Shown piece after piece: positions 22,870-35,247 of a DNA stretch of 64,000 nt. Source of the stretch: Apiospora phragmitis. Its lineage: Eukaryota > Ascomycota > Sordariomycetes > Amphisphaeriales > Apiosporaceae. Position 1 is the first letter of the stretch, and each line of letters begins with the position of its first letter. Both the position numbers and the translations under genes were made by a program. Location of the stretch: assembly GCA_038363925.1 (NCBI GenBank), contig JAQQWL010000011.1, positions 3,968,001-4,032,000 on the forward strand, read 5' to 3'. The notes under the pieces were generated by a model. It searched no databases, had not been told where the DNA came from, and was given only the letters and a program-made list of their open reading frames with translations.

Positions 22870-24401
22870 CTATCGAGAAGCTTTCTTCTTGTTGTTGGGC
22901 GAGGCACCGGTGCCGTTGGCCCGCGCCTTGGGCGCTCCATTGGCAGCGCCATTGCTGCCGTTGAGCAAGGGCGTGGCCTCGTCCTTCTCCTTCTGGCTGG
23001 CCGGCTCCTCCTCTTCCTCGGAGTCGTCACCGTCTGAGCGGTCGTCCTTGGCGACACCGGCGAACGCAAAGCGGTAGGCGATGCGGATGATGAAGAATAG
23101 CCAGAAGAGGTTGAGGGCCTGCAGCGAGGCCAGCAGAGTGCCCGTGATGACGTTGGAGAGCAGGCACTTGAACTGCCCCGCCTCCCAGTCCATCTCGTAA
23201 GGACCCACGGTGCGGAATTCGGTGAAGAGTGAGAAGAGGATCTTCAGGTTCAGGTAGTGGCGGAGGTAGATCCACATGCCCATGAAGAGGGCAAAGTAGG
23301 GTCCCATGAAGATACTATCGAGGTAGTTCATGGTCTTGGAGGTCTATAGCATGGCGGGTGTAAGCTCGTGTTCTCCGTGGACACCAGTTTTGCTTGACAA
23401 AAAGATAAAGGGGATTTCAAACGAGGCAGGATTTAAACTTACGGCGAGGGAAGAAATCACTGATATCATGGGTAATATAGACCGCGAGACCCATGTAGGT
23501 GAAATGGAAACGGTAGCTCAGGGCGATCAGAGCCAGACTGACGATGTGATGGCCGACCAGCTCCTTGAAGTCCTTGCGGCGCTTCTCGAGTCCCAGGAGC
23601 AGCACGATGGCCTGCTGGGCCCAGTAGGCGGCCTGGAACAGGTAGTAGAACTTGAAGATGGCCTCGTGGGTCTTGTGGGGGAAGTTCTCGTACATACCGC
23701 GCGTGTTGAAGTACCAGACGGGCGTGCGGCTCATGACGAACATGCCGACGGGGCCCAACACGCCAAAGTAGATGGCCGTGTACATCTGCTCCATGAAGCG
23801 GTACTGCTTGCCCTTGGAGCGCAGGCCGCAGTAGCGCGCGAGGGGGCGCAGCAGCTCCTGCATGATGAACTCGCGGGTAAAGGACAGCACGATGGCGTAG
23901 AAGGTCACAAAGGCAATATCCCACAGCCCCTTGCCGTATTGGTGCGGCGTGTCGGGCTCGGCGTCGGCCTCGAGCGGCAGCTTGTAGGAGAGGAAGATGA
24001 AGCGGGCGGCGGGGTTCGACTCGGTCGGGTTCACGGTGTAGGCGACGAGGAAGGCGAGGAGGAGGACCAGGGGCCCGGCCCAGGTGTGCTTGACGGCAAA
24101 ATGCTTGCAGCGGCGCACGAAGGTGCGGGCCTTCCTGCGCTTGGAGAACTTCTTGGCGCCGACGGCCGAGACATCCTTCTCGCCGTTGGAGCTGAAGACG
24201 GCGGACGAAGACGAGGACGAGGGCGGCGAGGGGTTGCCGGCGAGGCCGGTGCCTGAGATGAGGTGCGCCGGTGTCGCCGGCGCGGATGTCTTGGCCCAAG
24301 GCACTGGACTTTCTGCGACGGCGGGCATTGTTCTCGTTGGAGGCCGTGTAGGGCTGGTCGGCGGACGAGTTGAAGGCCGGAAAGGGTTCGGCTCCGGCCA
24401 T
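22870..24401 (-). CDS. LAG1: Ceramide synthase (TLC domain, LAG1/LAC1)
   Basis: Exons 24401-23443 and 23343-22870; intron 23344-23442 has a GTAAGT donor and TAG acceptor. It joins a long-chain base to fatty acyl-CoA in the endoplasmic reticulum. Seen: conserved N-terminal RRRRKSSALGQDIRAGDTGAP; a first helix (GPLVLLLAFLVAY) then NPTESNP; FTREFIMQELLRPLA; YTAIYFG; TPVWYFNTRGMYE; FYYLFQAAYWAQQ; the Lag1 motif with the catalytic His pair (GHHIVSLALI) and HFTYMGLAVYITHDISDFF; then KTMNYLDS and further helices; acidic C-terminus. Two small indels break the frame: one extra base at about 24240-24262, after RAGDTGAP, and one extra C at 23448-23450, just before the donor (FFLA would be restored). Corrected length 476 residues, normal for the family. 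Confidence 0.9.
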
Positions 24402-25710
24402 TTTGGGCGAATTGCAATCCAAAACGATCTGGCGCTCTCAAGGTTTCGTCCGAGAAAAAGTTGACACGGAAGGGCTTAAAGTGGCAGGGCACACAAGGAG
24501 TCGAGGTACAGCCGGCGAGATGGGAATGGACCCCGTTCAGATGGTGCTGAGACACAGTAAGATAAAAAAAATCTTCTTCTTCTTCTTCTACAAGTCGGTA
24601 TGGTATAACCGGGCTTTGAAGCGTCAATCGGACCCAATCTGTCTGATCTGGCAAGGGACCTGAAGGAAAGTTCGTCAATGGGTTTTATAAAATGTTAAGG
24701 AGCGAAAAAAAAAAAGAAGGATTGGTTGATGATTTGTTTGGTGTTGCTGGCAGGAAGTAATAATGGGGATTTCTTGCTCGCTCCTACCACGCTTGGCACG
24801 CGACAATTAGCGAAGGAATCAATCGGTCTTGGCAAGCTTCTCTTTAGGTCGTCCTTCATAATAATATCCAAGGCTTTATTGTCCACCCCTTACTTTTTTT
24901 AATTGAAAACCCCATGGCATTTTCTGTTTCTTTTCATCAAGCATTGTTTCTATATATGCACCTATTATACTAGTATGTATACTTTATATATATATATATA
25001 TTTACTGTCTGTCAGCCCTGCAAGTCCAATAAGTGATCACAACATCCTTCGTCTTCCTCTGCCAGTCTCCTCGCTCCAGGCGCGGCAGAGCATTAATGAC
25101 AATAAAAGGAAGATGGAAACCCCCATTTATTAGTGTCCGTCAATCCCGCTACCCTACCCACTATATGCGAAAATAGGGGGCCGGTCCCGCCGACTGCGTT
25201 GGTTAAAGCCGAACCGTGGCATCCGTGCATCCATCCAAGGTCATCTGCGCACTACTATTGGATTCTTGCTCTACTGATCTGTCTTCGAGATGGGTATCTT
25301 TTTGAAATTCATCAGCTGGCTACTGTCAACCCCATGACACGGCGGTAGCCACCTGTGTAGATAGTCCCTTGATCCATATGGCCAGGAGACTCAAACGCCT
25401 CCCGGTCCATCGCCATAACCCGGCAACGTAAATATTATATATATATATATATAACTGAGCCAAGACGCCCTGGCCCAAGATATGAGCCTCGCTGAAAACG
25501 CCCGTATATACTGTGATATGCCTGACTAATCACAAACTCCTTCCTTTCCCATTTTAGTAGACCGTTCGATATCGTGTGATCCGTAATCCGTAAAGGTATA
25601 TATATATATGCAATCCGTAAAACCCCCCAAAAATGCACCGCTGCAATGCTCTGAAGTCACTCTAACAACCCAAGCGCCTCGCTGAATATGAACTGAAGAA
25701 TCGACATGAC
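24402..25710. other. Intergenic: LAG1 promoter and palH 3' region
   Basis: No gene was recognised. TA microsatellites lie at 24985-25001 and 25436-25453, and a GAAGAA-type tract at about 24571-24591 just upstream of LAG1. Confidence 0.5.
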
Positions 25711-27918
25711 TTAATCACGACGCCGTGTCGTCAGGATATCGTCAACTGGGTGCCTGGACATCCCTGACGTCGGCGACAATATTTCATTTGCTGTTGACAC
25801 CGTCTCGCGCCGCGGGGGCTTCAGTTGCAACGTATCGTGTCGGAGCGTTGGACTTGGCAGGGGAGTGACCCTACTTGCCGCACCACGCGCAGGCGCCGCG
25901 GCAGTGTTATCTGCTGTGAGGTGTGATTGTGAAGTCGGCGTTGCTTGGGGTTCATCCTCCTCGAGTAGTTGTTCCAGTGCAGCCCCCCGCCGCGGTGGCG
26001 CAGGAATGACTGTCACTGGCAGGCTCTCGGTGTCAGGAGTTGGTCGCATTTTCTCCCGGATCCGCTCGGCTTGGGTTGCCGCAAAATCTTCCATACGTCC
26101 TCTTATATCCACCGATTGACCTCATCATAGTCGCGCTGTGGGGGGGCCGGCCGCTGTGTGTGCGGACTACTTCAGCCGGAGGTCGATTTGCGTTGGTCCG
26201 GGACTTCATTAGTTGTGTTAATGATGACCAGCCAGCTCGGTTTTCCTTTTGTCGTGTCTCCGGTATCGAATGATTCCGTTCGGGCGAGACCTCCATTGAC
26301 CTTGGCGTGTTTTCTACGGGTTCACCTCCTTCCAAGACAGGCTCAGCGTTCGACGTATTGCTGCTTGTCCTCGACATGGCCCGCCCTAGAGCCTCGGTTG
26401 GTGTTCGGGACGTTGTATCAGACACAGGCTGGTACCTCACCGCATAAACGGTGCTGTCAGCACTGGCGGTGTCCGTCCTGCTGATGGGCGTAACTGCAGG
26501 GGCCGGCCGTGAGGGCCATAATGGTGGCTGTAGGAAACGGGTCGCTGATCGAGCGGCGGTCGCGGCGGGGTTCCCCGTCTTTGGGCTTTGAGTGGCCGTA
26601 GTAGTGCCACCCCTGGACCTATATCGGCTTGCAATGGAAGACATCGCTGGCCACACATTGCTTCGTTCGCTGGGTGGCGGGCTTGATCCGGTATTGCCTG
26701 TCCCACTTTCCCCACCATCGTCATCGTCTCCCTTTTTCGTTCTTCGTCGTCGAGGCCAAGAGTATTCGGACGAAGGCAAATCAATCATTTCATCGCCGTC
26801 GAAAACCTCCCGACCCAGAATTCCATCCTTCTTTTCTTCTCGTTCAAGTGCTTCGATACGCTCCACCCATTCCCATACAATCACACTTGCCGCGGCCGCT
26901 CCAACCCACCTGACGTAATCACCCCATGCAGTGAATTCGGATTTAGAGATGTCCAGAATGAAGAAAACGACTGGAACAATGACCGCGAGAATGGATAGCA
27001 TTGCCATGAGGGAGATATTCTTCATCAGCGGGTGGTAGAACGCGTATCTCTTCTTCATAAGAGAGTAATAAATCACCCACGCAGCGTATAAGAGTCCCAG
27101 TGAAAGCTGAAAGAGGTAGTTCAAGGCGGGGACGGCGTCGGTGAAACTGCGTGGTCTCGTGTTTCCAGGGCCAGTATACTGGAAGCTGTTCAGCGCCCCG
27201 AATATCACGTCCAAGGTGATGAGGGCGAAAGCAGTCCATTTTATGATGACCTTCTCCCGTTGACGGGGAAGAGACGGATCAAAGTTTGAGCCTGAGCCAG
27301 CCAGAGAAAGGTATCGGATATGATGCGAATGATTTTGAGCTGCGTCCCCTCGGCGACCAAGCGCTGCAATTCCTCGGCATTTGCATTTCCAATTTTGTAT
27401 TGATCCTCGGCCACACGGAAAGTGTCCACCGTCGCGATCGTGAGCGATACGGCGACGCTGAGAGCCGCGACTTTTTGCAACCAAGGACGGCCTCCGATAC
27501 TAATCCCGTTATTCGGACTGGTGAAACCACGCTTCCCCAGCACGACAACTCCACCGTCTAGAAAGGACCGTGGCGCGACGAGAAGCATGATAACAAGCGT
27601 GTAGGCAATGACAGTTGTCGCTGCCAACGCATAACATTGTGGAAAGGTAGACGCGTAGAAAGGATCCCGGAGATCTGAAAGCTGGGGGTCACTCGTGGAC
27701 GTCTGGTCGGTTGCGATGCCGCCATTGGTGATGATGGCGGGATGCGCGATGGGCGCCTGGCATGCCGGTTGGAAGATGGTGTCTGAGGACAAAGTCAGGG
27801 TCTGGCCGTCTCCCAGCAACAAGATGCCGTTGGCCGGTAGGGAGAAGCTTGAGCATCCGGTGATTCTCGGTATCGAAGCGGAGCTCGTTGCCGAGGGAAA
27901 GAACTGCCGCGCCTCCAT
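25711..27918 (-). CDS. palH: Ambient-pH sensor PalH/Rim21
   Basis: A seven-helix plasma-membrane protein that senses alkaline pH and starts the Pal/Rim pathway leading to PacC/Rim101 cleavage. Start at 27918 (MEARQFFPSA). Seen in order: an N-terminal extracellular part; DPFYASTFPQCYALAAT and the first helix (AYTLVIMLLV) with PRSFLDGGVV; GGRPWLQKVAAL; DTFLWLAQAQTLIRLFP; EKVIIKWTAFALI; PALNYLFQLSLGLLYAAW; MKKRYAFYHPLMKN; PVVFFILDISK; GDYVRWVGAAAASVIVWEWVERIEALEREEKKDGILGREVFDGDEM; then a long Ser/Pro-rich cytosolic tail. The frame breaks twice: one C missing in the run at 27265-27268 (LFP to RQREKV), and two bases missing or one extra at about 26107-26114 (MMRSIG to DIRGRMEDF). Corrected length is 736 residues, usual for PalH. 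No intron. Confidence 0.93.
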
Positions 27919-30900
27919 CTTGAGGCAAGAGACCTGAGCGGCCAGCCGCTACGCGACGATTATCAAGCGGCAAAGACGCTATCTTGAGGCAGCCGCCATG
28001 GAATAGTAGGTCCCTATGCGCGGGATCAGTGCATTGATCGCCGTGTATGGTTTAGTTCCGATTATGTCGAGATTTCGAGTCGGGTTTTGTATCGTGATAT
28101 TGTCGTCAGCGGCGAAAGTGTCGAATGAACGGTCGGCAAGTCGTCGGCGTCAAGCGTGTCGATATCGAGTCCCCGGGACGTTCCTCTCCTTCTCTTTAAC
28201 ACCACAACGATGATCGGCAATTGACAGATACTTTACGCAGTGTCCAAGTAACCTGAGAATGCAGTGTTCGATTGAATGCAACCAGCTGTTGGTGACTTTT
28301 GGCGGTATTTCGAGGTCTCAAAGGGGATCCGGGTAATTTGCGTATAGTGGTAAGTAGGTCAGAATCAGCGGGGGGGATGGCGTCTGGGCGCTCAGAGATC
28401 TTTCGGGGGGGACAAGAAGGGTTTTAGTGAAGAGCAGTGATCGAATGAGCTTGACTTCGCAAGCACAGGTGTACAGTATCTGCGGCACGGTCTGTCTGGG
28501 AGCATGGTTGGGGCGTCCAAGTTTCCGGACGCTTTGCTCTTTACCCCCCCTACCAACTCTACGCGGGCATGCGGGCCTCGGAGCCTAGTCCCAGAACAGA
28601 GATTGACCCAGCTAGACCAGCCAGAAGAGCAGGGACGTCGCTGCTGAGAGTGGCGATGCAATGCAACCATACCCCGTCATATTGCTTCTTCTCCAACCCC
28701 AACCCCAGCCTATGGTGCGAACGAAAGTGAGGAAAGACCACTTAAACCAGTTCCAATGGTTGTTGGGGTGTGGACAGACGGGCGGGCCGGGGACGGGTCC
28801 TACTAGTACTGTACGGCTGGACTGCTGGCTGGACTCTGTATCCCTAGACTTTTGTGACGGACCGTTCTATTGTCGCACGTATCAATTGACCTACAGTCTG
28901 TATCGTCCATGTCATGTACATGTTCAGCGACTCTGCAAATTTAGTGCAGGATTCTGTTCAGTCTGTCTGTCTGTCTGTCTGTTTTCTTCGTTCGCGACGT
29001 CTCGAAAGTGTTTGGAGCCTTTACCAAATAAGGCAGGGGGCGTTGTAGTAGGCTCAACCGCGTGTGGGTCTCTCCTCAGAGTACGGATACCACTCACCAC
29101 TCGCTGTAGAACGAAAACTCACCACTATCACTCCATCAGTGTCAACGTGCATACCGACATCACGATACGGTGCCGGGTTCCGGTCAGAAATCCGGTTACA
29201 ATTCATCCCTGCGCATTGCTTCTTCCATCCTCTTCTCGACTCTGTCGCCTACAATCTGTGCGGAGGGCCTTGATTCCATTTCAACTATTGTACCTTAGGT
29301 ACTCCGTACTCATCCATGTACATATTGGGGATATAAATGTGTTGGGAGGACCTCGTTCCCCGGCTCGGGAGCCCAGGGGTCAGAGACGGCTCAATGACCA
29401 TTCTGAGTAGTGCATGTGCATTCATCAATTGGTTCTAATTATCACCCGCATGCAAGGTGGATTTCGAGTCGCAACGACGAGGATCTATTGGGTTTATAGG
29501 TGCGTCGTATACAAATTCACCATTGGAAGATGGCAGTTGGGCTCCAGCTGAAACCTCAAAGTCTAACAAAGTACTTGCTCAGCAGACAACTCTGCAGCGC
29601 TTCAAGACAGACCGGGAATGCCAACAGCGCCGTCTCTACACAGTATCCAGTGTGCGGAAGACACTCCATCGAATCAATAGGCAACATTACCCCCCGAGCT
29701 GATGTCCAGGCGTCTTCGTACATATGTAAGCAAGACGACTCCGCCTTCGTGCGCAACTCCAGTATTTGCTGACAGGAGGGACAGTCGCGAACAAATCACT
29801 CATTACATGTAGGACTGGTTGCCCGCCTCTGCCCATTGTTGTATGTGATCCCGTGTAATTCCGGCCATGCCCCCCCGGCTCCCCCCACGAAGGAAGTGGA
29901 GAGGCATCTTTCCCGGGGACGAATACCGATTAAACTGGGTACGTCTTTTGTATGTTTGAACATGGTGGAGAGCAGTTGATGAGCCCAGGTTGTAATGATA
30001 CTGCACATAGGGCTCGTTCGAGAAAACAGCGGCGAAGTAAAAGCTTACTTTCCGGGTGCGCCAGCTGGGCCAAGACGGTAAGCCGATAGGGAAACGCTTC
30101 AGTTGTCAGCTTCGGTGTTGCCTCGAAAAGAACGACTAGTTGCACGGGCAAGTTCTTCCAATGCAGGTGTGCCGCCGCCTGGGCCAGTCCTCGGGCCCCT
30201 TGTCCAGAGTCGTCGCTTAGAATTGGTACCACGATGTAGTCGTAGGCCGGTTTGCTTTGGTGTTTACTGTGCGTCTCGTACTGTGCGAAGCTTACTCTCC
30301 CCAACCCAAAGCATGCACGTGTTACTGTGGCTGTTGCTAGTCGAATCCCCGCAAAGCACGACCTCAAGTAGTAGTACAGATTGCGTCGAATTGCCCTCGG
30401 ACTCGCCCTTATTCTCGTACAATCAATGAATTAACTTGACAGGTGCATCAAACCGCAGTCGTCACTCTGCCCCCAGACCTCCTGGCTTACTATGTGGACA
30501 CATAACGATACCTACATACGGAGTACATACATTGTAAGATGCGACGTCAACAATCTAGACGGAATAAAGGCCTCTCTCACGGCAGCAGCAAAACGCGAAC
30601 GAACATTGTCAAATAAGTCGGTCGCGTCGCATTGCCAAGCCCATGCTACATTGCCTACTGTTTGACAAGACACACGCCGTTGAACCGTTCTGTCGGCTAT
30701 GGGCGTGTGCGTTGTCAAGAAGCGCTTTGTGCGCGGTGCCGTCTGATGACACTCGGCATTGGCAAAGCTTGTTGACGGCTTGGCGGTCAAACACAATCGA
30801 AGATCCCTCTCAGCCCACCCTCCCTGGCCCCTTGTCCGCATTCACGTCGCGTATCGTCTCAGCTTCTTCGGCCTGCGAACTGGCCGATTGTTTCGGTTGC

Positions 30901-32024
30901 ACGCGCCCCCCAGAACCATGATTCGATATACTGTACATAGGCCCTGCTCCCAGATGTAGACTGTATGGCTCTGGTCAGTCAGTATATCGAAGTCCTTCAG
31001 ATGGTAGATCTCTATATATATGTACATGTTGGAGAGTCCAAAGGAGCCCATCTCGTTCGTGCTTGCTGCTGGTGAGCAGTACTCATTTCAACATGGTAGG
31101 AGGAAATGATAGTCAGTAAGGTAGGTAGGTAGTCTTCAATTTAGGTGTCAACTGAGTCAGTTGGGAGACATGGCTTTCGCTGAAGCTTTCCGATCTGCAC
31201 TATAGCCTATAGCGTAACGCTGCTCCCGGAATCCTCAGACGATCACACACGGTAAGGTTCTGCTTTGCAGATGCAGCTGCTAATCTTCTCAGCCCATTGT
31301 TAAATATAGATATCATATCTCACTCTTTGGCAGTGTGAAGCTACGGACATTGGTATGTAGTGGTAATGAACACATACACCATGGCTACACCCTGCGATGG
31401 TTCACCCAGAGGTCCCTGAGTATGCAATATGTAACAAAACCACCGAGTCCCTGGGGCAAGGCCAAAATGCAATAAAAAGTCATTCATCCGTGAGTGAGTA
31501 TGTGGCTACTTCTGGTGTCGGAGGCGGTATCATCTGGGAACAGATCGCACCATTGTAAAAGGTGTCTACAAGTGCGGAAGATTCAGTTCATACAACCCCT
31601 ATCGCGGTCATACTTCATATCATCCGGCGGTGCCTTTAAAGGGGTCATGACTTCCGGAGTCCTACTGATCAGGAACGCAGTGAGCAGAATGACCTGGAAC
31701 ATGTGTCACAGTGGTCTCCGGCCGTGAGAGTCATCGTTCCGGCATCATATTCATTATCAGTATGTTTACCCAATTGAGCTAGAACTCTTCTACTGGTTAT
31801 CTGGAAAGAGCCTCCAACCTTGCTTTAGCAGGCGGGTTGAATTACATACATACAAGAAATAGCGCTCTGTTCCTCCAGATTTGAAGCGAAACACGGATCA
31901 TTACACAACGACGATCAAAGTTTCGTAGATCTTACAAACCCCCGCGGGGATGGGGGGACTTCTTCTACACAACGCAGCGCCACGGACACTTCTGGTGTGA
32001 TAGCAAACTGGGGCCTGGAAGACT
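27919..32024. other. 4.1-kb gene-poor stretch upstream of palH
   Basis: No supported gene. Open frames of 249 codons (28661-29410,+) and 145 codons (29930-30367,-, no ATG) have no recognisable domain. Visible elements: GTCT repeated five times at 28961-28981; TACTCCGTA at 29300-29308 and TACGGAGTA at 30517-30525; poly-C/G tracts at about 29870-29890. The first few hundred bases upstream of 27918 must contain the palH promoter. Confidence 0.5.
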
Positions 32025-32303
32025 TCAAGCCAAGCCGGGTGCTTCTTCGACATCCGTGACTCCGAGCACTTCCTCGATGGAGGATATCGTACCTCCCGTG
32101 GCATTATCGAGATACTCGTTCACGGCCGTGACTCCCAGACCCTCCTCGAGCATCGCGATGCCCTCGCCAACGGCCTGGACGACGCCTGGGTCGGCGTACT
32201 TATCGGACAAGCCGAGCATGTACTCGGCGAAACTAACACCGAGTTTCTCCTCGAGCTGTTTTCCGTGGGAAGGTTCACCCTGGTCAGCTGGGGCTCTGCA
32301 CAC

Positions 32304-32338
<35 letters not shown>

Positions 32339-32602
32339 CTGTGTGTACCTACCTTGGAAAGTTTGTCCCCAAGAGAGCATCGAGCTTCTCTTCCACAGCT
32401 GTGACGCCGAGGCCTTCCTCAAGCCCAGCTACTGCCGAGCCGACTTCGGTGACGAGAGAACGCCTCTCGGGCTCTACAAACATTACGTGTTAGGTAGACC
32501 GGGTTTCATGCCATATTCAGGAGTAGCGTAAGATGTACGTGTAGGCACTGCGATAGCGGTGATGGCCATGAAGGCTGTATAGACGACGGCACTGAACTTC
32601 AT
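32025..32602 (-). CDS. Small secreted repeat protein, cysteine-free
   Basis: Exons 32602-32539, 32473-32353 and 32295-32025 join in frame to 151 residues. Intron 1 (65 nt) has a CCTAAC branch site; intron 2 (57 nt) is largely a CA/TG microsatellite. Residues 1-20 form a typical signal peptide (MKFSAVV...AIAVP) followed by an Arg-Arg pair at about 25-26 that could be a Kex2 site. The mature part has four degenerate copies of a motif close to LEEGLGVTAVEEYLD: about residues 37-53, 74-89, 111-127 and 134-149 (LEEGLGVTAVEE, LEEKLGVSFAEY, LEEGLGVTAVNE, IEEVLGVTDVEE). It is acidic and has no Cys. I recognise no family; size, signal and repeats are effector-like, but no function is claimed. Confidence 0.72.
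32308..32337. repeat. (TG)15 microsatellite inside intron 2 of the secreted protein gene
   Basis: Fifteen TG dinucleotides, occupying about half of the 57-nt intron; on the coding strand it is a CA repeat between the GTAGGT donor and the TGCAG acceptor. Confidence 0.95.
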
Positions 32603-33806
32603 CTTTGGAAAGCAGCTGGTCTTTGGGAGTAGGCTTTGCGTGGAAGATAGGTATGAATGTCGGAGATGATTGCTTGCGACGCTGCTGGAACCAAGAACCC
32701 GGAGCTCTTGAGTATTTTATACCCATTACGCAGATATGGACAGCCTCCTAAGGCTCTTCCGCTACCCCGTCGCCGTTATCACACTGCCGATCACGATATT
32801 CGAGGAACGGGAAAAACACACCTTCGGATCTATCATCCCACGCGCATCAGGGAATCGATCGCGACGATCACGTTTGTTTGCCTATTGGCAGGTCATGCTA
32901 ATGACGCCCATATCATACCAATTAAACGATCTGCAGTCTTAGTTTACGCACTTACGTAGAGCCGAGGAGAATAGTCGCGTTTGCGTATCTAGCCAAGCGT
33001 GGTAGTGTCGTGATCGTCGCGGGCCACGAGTAGGTTAGTTGCTTTTTTTCTCTTTATCAGTCAACCAGCGTTCAGCTTGACTGGTGTGAGCATAAGATAA
33101 TGCCAACCGTCTTGACCGAAGAGCCGTGTACTTTACCTGCGTCGAAGGATGTATGGATCCATGCCTGGAAGCTCCGGGAATAAAAGCTTGTGTGTGTTTC
33201 GTCTGCCAAGAACTTCGGCTTTGCTATAGCGTCTCCAACTCCAAGGAACGCAGTTTGAGATAAGCTAAGTAGGTATAGCACCATCTCCATTTCCGGAAGG
33301 GGGAGGTGAGAGAATATGATTGGCGTGGGTGGGAGCCATGATACGGAACCACAGCCCGTAACCGCATACTATACGCCTGCTTCTGCCTTGGGCCAATGGC
33401 ATCTTTGCATATCACTTGTTCTGTAGGGGCTTCGTCACAAAGGAAGTCACCAGCGCAATATCATCAAAGTGGAACTGCAGGTACTGATGTTCAGAGGACT
33501 AAGGATGCCCTGATGTGTCTGTCTTGTTTGTCAGAGAGCCAAGGACGGGACGGGCCGGGCCAATGGAAAAATGTACCTGGGAATCAGAATACTGAAAAGC
33601 ACTGGGCTCTGGGGACTAGCAGCGTTGGAAAACATCAAGTATGTAGAGCCTGTGGCTTTCCACCTTGACTAATTATGTCTTCTAAGATTTGTCACCCCAT
33701 TCCCCCAACGTGATAAGAGCACCAACGCTTTATCGAAGTGGTATGGATCACATCCCGTCACAATTCCCGAGCCTCGATCCCATTGATTCCACGTGACTGC
33801 TATATC
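32603..33806. other. Intergenic
   Basis: The promoter of the secreted repeat protein lies to the right of 32602 (a TATTTTAT-like stretch is at about 32712-32719). No gene was recognised. Confidence 0.45.
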
Positions 33807-34466
33807 TCATTCACCACCAGTACCGGAGTCATCGAAGTTGACAAGAGACAATTCCTCCGGCGAGGTAACCACAGACAGTGGCGAGCGTCCCCATCTGAGC
33901 TTCATCGGGTTTGTGCTCGGCCTGTTCGGCGGTATCGAATCGACGGGCAAGCGACTGAGGATGTGATAATAGTAAGGGATGAGTAAAGCATCCAGGGGAG
34001 GGCCTGTAGGGATGGACGCATCAATTCTGCTCAGCCAGCCATGCCTTGGCAATGATACTGCCATGTCATCGTCGCCGTCCGTGATTTGCTGTTGCTGCTG
34101 CAGCAGTAGAGCAGTATCGTACAATACGACCTCCTCTGTATCATTAGGCGAGCTAGGGGCAGCATCATGTCTCGGTCGTAGAGGGGGCAGCGATAAGTTG
34201 TTGTTTTCAGAAACTGCCACACTGATGGTGGGTTGACCGCATTGATCGAACAGGGCTCGTTCCTCCTCGTCGCCGCCGAGGTACATAGAAGGATCATCAA
34301 CATCGCCCAAGTTCTGACAGAATGTTGGATATGGCAATGCCGGTGATGGTTGGTGTTCTGTCGGGATAGGGGTGTGCTGCTGGGCTGTGATGGGATGAGC
34401 TGGCTGCTGCTGGGAATTTGAAGCCTTCTCGGCCCCTGCGGAGGGGTTGAGGTCTGGAACTGCCAT
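33807..34466 (-). CDS. Hypothetical Gln/Pro-rich protein
   Basis: The open frame from ATG 34466 to the stop at 33807 encodes 219 residues. It has a Gln/Pro-rich N-terminal part, an acidic middle (YLGGDEEERALFDQCG), a run of five Gln (about 34092-34106), and a C-terminal segment LDALLIPYYYHILSRLP followed by a short Pro/Ser tail. The frame is open further upstream to about 34628 without ATG, so an upstream exon is possible. Codon use and length are compatible with a gene, but no domain is recognisable and the region could be non-coding. Confidence 0.4.
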   Translation of the reverse strand: MAVPDLNPSAGAEKASNSQQQPAHPITAQQHTPIPTEHQPSPALPYPTFCQNLGDVDDPSMYLGGDEEERALFDQCGQPTISVAVSENNNLSLPPLRPRHDAAPSSPNDTEEVVLYDTALLLQQQQQITDGDDDMAVSLPRHGWLSRIDASIPTGPPLDALLIPYYYHILSRLPVDSIPPNRPSTNPMKLRWGRSPLSVVTSPEELSLVNFDDSGTGGE

Positions 34467-35247
34467 TATCGTGTTGCCGATTCGGGGGCAGTATTGGACG
34501 GCTGACTTGGTGGTTCCTTGTTTTGCAATGTGCGTATACTGATCGTTACTGGTTAGCCAGTCTGGTTGGAGACCGGGAGAATGTTGATCTGCTGCATCCT
34601 CGAAAGGCGTTGCCAATTTTCCACGCACGAAACTTTGCTAGAATTCGCTTGCCGGGGAGTACATTTTCGACAGATCAAGCCCATCTTGAATTCAGACCTA
34701 AACAGATCGGACGCGGCCTCTCTGGTAGTGAATACAGAGGACAGGGCGGACAAGTAGGAATTACATTTACCTGAAAGCACCACCGCCCTAAAGTAGTAGG
34801 CACTTTGAGGCAGGGCTTGTTGTTAAGACCTCAGTGCGGTGTGTGTTTGCTGCGATGACAAAGCGCTGTCTATACGCTGAAAGCCCGTTGAAAACGAAGA
34901 CGGGGTATTGGAACCACCAAACGCTGCACCCATGAATGACTGCGAGCCTTTGCCTCTATGGCATCCATACTGATTTGCTTGCTCTTTTGCCACACTCTAT
35001 GATTTAACATTATGCTGGGCATGGTTGAACCACTCCTGACAAACACCGAACCTGAATCATTCAATGGAGAAAACCACAGCGAAGTAAAGCTAATGTTGAA
35101 TATCTGATTGAATCAATACAGTTACTACGAATGGTAACCCTGCCACTTCTAGGAAACACTAGGTTGCATACTCAGCCTCTGCCCCCTGATTAACAACATA
35201 CTCGGTTTGGCGGGTCGATGGCTGTAGGATATCGCGCATGGTATGGA
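34467..35247. other. Intergenic
   Basis: No gene or RNA was recognised. It probably contains the 3' region of the downstream minus-strand gene and possibly a first exon of the hypothetical gene at 33807. Confidence 0.4.

Noticed and set aside
28661..29410. 249-codon plus-strand open frame with ATG
   Set aside because: It reads through simple repeats (GTCT array) and lacks any recognisable motif.
29930..30367. 145-codon minus-strand frame with a protein-like stretch (YDYIVVPILSDDSGQGARGLAQ)
   Set aside because: There is no ATG start, no supporting exons, and I recognise no family. It could be a gene fragment, but the evidence is too weak.
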